From NCBI GenBank assembly GCA_048201935.1, contig DBFBGR010000007.1, forward strand, positions 67,955 to 131,954: a stretch of 64,000 nt of DNA, written 5' to 3'. Positions 63,416-64,000 of the stretch are shown one piece after another. Position 1 is the first letter of the stretch. Each line of letters starts with the position of its first letter. The notes below the pieces were generated by a model that saw only the letters and a list, made by a program, of their open reading frames with translations, was not told the origin of the DNA and ran no database searches. The translations under genes and the position numbers were made by a program. Source of the DNA: MGBC124762 sp048201935. GTDB lineage: Bacteria > Bacillota > Clostridia > Oscillospirales > Oscillospiraceae.

Positions 63416-64000
63416 CGCAGCAGCATGAGCGGCAAATCGCCCCCACGGCCTCTTGACCCCCAGCTGACCCGGGAGGTTTTATCCGGTCATTTCGTGCCCG
63501 TTTAGTTGCTTTTGGTGCGGAACATGATACTTTCCGCTCCATATGCTCCATCTACCCCGCCCCACTTTTTCCCCATCTGGGTCACCGTATGGGTCAGCGA
63601 GGAGCTCCGCGATTGACCACACCCCTCTCCCCCGCCGCCCCTCACCCCGGCAGCAGTTCCCGCGCTGTAAGCAAAGAAGCGGACCATGGTAAAATAATAT
63701 GAGAAAAGATTAGAATTCTTGTACACTATTTCAATTTCGCACAGCAACATCCATTCCCGTCATTATTAAGTTTTCGCTGATAGGCAGGAATATGTAGGTT
63801 CGCTACAATAGAAAGTATGCGGTTTAGGTTATGAGGCTTTGCGCATATAGTCTTCTTGCATTCAATATATCAATTTTGTGCGCCCCATGCAAGAGAGCAA
63901 GATGCGTACCGGCTTCCAAATGCAAGAATAATCATGCGATCACATTGTTTTCTTGCCTTTTTTACTCAAATCTGATAATATGAATTATAAGGATGTCAGT
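63416..64000. other. No supported gene; composition shifts to AT-rich
   Basis: 585 bases without a gene I can support. A minus-strand frame of 82 codons (63502-63750) has no ribosome site and no recognisable sequence. From about 63690 the DNA becomes clearly AT-richer than the rest of the window, with scattered promoter-like TATAAT/TTGCAA words. The edge of a mobile element or another gene lies beyond the window. Confidence 0.5.

Noticed and set aside
63502..63750. 82-codon minus-strand frame near the right edge
   Set aside because: No ribosome site, mixed composition across the GC boundary and no recognisable sequence; not reported as a gene.
1..64000. tRNA, rRNA, CRISPR arrays, insertion sequences or replication origin
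   Set aside because: I looked for T-loop GTTCRA words with clover-leaf context, direct-repeat arrays, transposase motifs and DnaA-box clusters and found none that hold up.

Overview
The window is GC-rich, densely packed bacterial chromosome from a low-copy Firmicute lineage. Strong AGGAGG ribosome-binding sites, consensus sigma-A promoters (TTGACA-17-TATAAT type), sporulation-linked genes (a SpoVK-like AAA+ ATPase, a GerS-like lipoprotein next to alr), Zn-ribbon membrane proteins, DUF4358/MBOAT/DHHW cassettes and many S-layer-homology (SLH) surface proteins with long Ser/Pro/Thr stalks point to a gut clostridium of the Oscillospiraceae (Flavonifractor, Oscillibacter or Lawsonibacter-like). 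This placement is inference from gene content and composition. No rRNA, tRNA, CRISPR array, insertion sequence or prophage gene was found. Only the last 300 bases or so are clearly AT-richer.

Layout. 1-2.2 kb (minus): HAD phosphatase and CbxX/SpoVK AAA+ ATPase. 2.38-2.69 kb: a candidate structured non-coding RNA with its own promoter and terminator. 2.8-9.4 kb (plus): folA, nnrD, a membrane protein, a GerS-like lipoprotein, alr, a mazF-type toxin with a possible 31-codon leader ORF, a secreted protein, mrnC and rqcH. 9.4-12.6 kb (minus): a degenerate HPr-like protein, two membrane-anchored proteins and an SLH protein. 12.7-18.2 kb (minus): gdhA, a 21-repeat Sel1 protein and ackA, with tmcAL divergent from ackA. 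19.5-21.4 kb: two paralogous zinc-ribbon membrane proteins. 21.6-25.7 kb (plus): udk, then a DUF4358 lipoprotein/MBOAT/DHHW polymer-acylation cassette. 25.7-32.2 kb: a small XRE regulator module, a phosphodiester glycosidase-like exoprotein, a MATE pump, an NlpC/P60 hydrolase and a DD-carboxypeptidase. 32.2-39.8 kb: a membrane protein, ilvD, an aldose-epimerase-like protein, a beta-propeller/HD-GYP receptor, a hexapeptide-repeat protein and comEA. 39.9-49.9 kb: a sensor kinase and its probable response regulator, separated by a surface-protein gene on the other strand, then a 1,824-residue SLH protein divergent from the regulator.

The most interesting region is 50.0-58.6 kb. A cobalamin-riboswitch-like leader precedes (i) an SLH-anchored protein carrying DUF4430, (ii) a lipoprotein made of prenyltransferase/squalene-cyclase-type alpha/alpha-toroid repeats, (iii) a membrane-anchored DUF4430 protein, (iv) EcfT and (v) one polypeptide fusing both ECF ATPases to a cobalamin-type S component. 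The toroid and DUF4430 are the two halves of animal intrinsic factor and transcobalamin. The locus therefore reads as a complete Gram-positive vitamin B12 capture-and-import pathway with a split intrinsic factor. It ends at a strong terminator and is followed by another SLH beta-helix exoprotein.

61.7-63.4 kb holds an uncharacterised pair (a PD-(D/E)XK nuclease-like protein and a helical partner) divergent from a Cro-like regulator. From 63.4 kb to the end no gene can be supported.
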